A stretch of DNA of 64,000 nucleotides from Streptomyces echinatus (GTDB lineage: Bacteria; Actinomycetota; Actinomycetes; Streptomycetales; Streptomycetaceae), in contig NZ_JACHJK010000012.1 of NCBI RefSeq assembly GCF_014203595.1, positions 62,001 through 126,000 of the forward strand, written 5' to 3'. Below, piece after piece: positions 63,578 to 64,000 of this stretch. Each line of letters opens with the position of its first letter. Positions within the stretch are counted from its first letter, which is position 1. The position numbers and the translations under genes are program-made. The notes under the pieces are model-generated. The model made no database searches. It worked only from the letters and a program-made list of their open reading frames with translations, and was not told the DNA's origin.

Positions 63578-64000
63578 GTGAACTCCGAACAACCCGAGGA
63601 GCGGGACGGCCGGCCCGTCGGCCGCCGCGTCTTCCTCGGCACCCTCGGCCTCGGCGTGCTCGGCGTGCTCGCCGCGCCGACGCTGCAGCGGGGCCTCGAA
63701 GGCTTCCTCGGCGGCGTCGCCGGAAAGGACCCCACCGGCCTGACCGGTCTGCTGCCCAACGGCGGCGGCTTCCGCTACTACTCCGTCGCCGCGTCCGTCC
63801 CGCACCGGACGGCCGCGGACTACCGCCTCACCGTCGACGGACTGGTCGACCACCCGCGCGGCTACAGCCTCGCCGAGCTGCGCTCCCTCCCGCAGACCCG
63901 GCTGGTCAGGGACGTCCAGTGCGTCACCGGCTGGCGGGTCCCGGGCACGCCCTTCGAGGGCGTACGCCTGTCCGAGCTGCTCGACGCGGCGGGCGTCCGC
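63578..64000 (+). CDS. Sulfite oxidase-type molybdopterin oxidoreductase, N-terminal part
   Basis: Partial: the frame from GTG 63578 is open at the right edge (141 codons). A twin-arginine-like signal (GRRVFLGTLGLGVLGVLAAP) precedes YYSVAASVPHRTAADYRLTVDGLVDHPRGYSLAELRSLPQTRLVRDVQCVTGWRVPGTPFEGVRLSELLDAAGV, the oxidoreductase molybdopterin-binding domain (YedY/sulfite oxidase group) with the molybdenum-ligand Cys in VQCVTGW. It is exported folded by Tat. No RBS; possibly leaderless. Substrate unknown. Confidence 0.88.
   Translation, partial: MNSEQPEERDGRPVGRRVFLGTLGLGVLGVLAAPTLQRGLEGFLGGVAGKDPTGLTGLLPNGGGFRYYSVAASVPHRTAADYRLTVDGLVDHPRGYSLAELRSLPQTRLVRDVQCVTGWRVPGTPFEGVRLSELLDAAGVR

Overview
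The window is about 64 kb of very GC-rich DNA with strong third-position GC bias, GTG and TTG starts, leaderless genes, Tat and Sec exported proteins, an ECF sigma/anti-sigma pair, many TetR/MarR/GntR regulators and typical Streptomyces dispersed repeats. It is almost certainly a Streptomyces chromosome. From memory, the gene order resembles the S. coelicolor stretch around SCO1739-SCO1672 (dnaE, lipases, hmgA, citrate transporter), but no search was run. No rRNA, tRNA or CRISPR array was seen.

Layout. 0-2.2 kb: end of an error-prone DnaE-type polymerase, translationally coupled to a Y-family polymerase homologue that lacks catalytic acidic residues, which looks like a mutagenesis accessory pair. 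2.2-11.3 kb: cupin/MarR pair, secreted lipase, the wreck of a lytic polysaccharide monooxygenase gene, methyltransferase, DUF402, double-GNAT, GntR, DUF72 and AAA proteins, then an empty stretch before a secreted SGNH lipase. 11.3-19.8 kb: an envelope block on the minus strand (DUF4331 protein, TPR protein, NicO-type Ni/Co exporter with a His-rich loop, membrane Ser/Thr kinase), diverging from an ECF sigma factor and its zinc-finger anti-sigma. 20-29.5 kb: CoA-transferase, nucleotidyltransferase, orphan type ISP C-terminal protein, GntR/homogentisate dioxygenase, lipoprotein, TetR and a molybdopterin oxidoreductase. 29.6-33.8 kb: CitMHS citrate carrier plus MFS, then a secreted protein with an LVDTA sorting-like tail beside a class F-like sortase. 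33.9-42.5 kb: an alcohol/aldehyde/acyl-CoA oxidation region with three TetR-type operators, two of which share one 19-bp sequence, plus MaoC hydratase and SoxR. 42.6-50.6 kb: RNA ligase, zinc-ribbon protein, penicillin acylase, a 300-bp array of degenerate 14-bp repeats, a serine hydrolase and a NamZ-type muramidase. 50.7-58.1 kb: SDR-acyl-CoA ligase-TetR operon, a complete IS701-type insertion sequence with a CTAG target duplication, and an acyl-CoA dehydrogenase/APH-kinase pair carrying a related operator. 58.2-64 kb: His-rich metal-binding protein, quinone oxidoreductase, a MITE that supplies the stop codon of a DUF202 protein, Nudix hydrolase, DMT transporter, TPR-like protein and the start of a sulfite-oxidase-type molybdoenzyme that runs off the window.

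The most unusual signals are the 14-bp-period palindromic repeat array (47629-47925), the shared TetR operators that link separate catabolic operons, the sortase/atypical-substrate pair, the truncated LPMO gene and the MITE-made stop codon.
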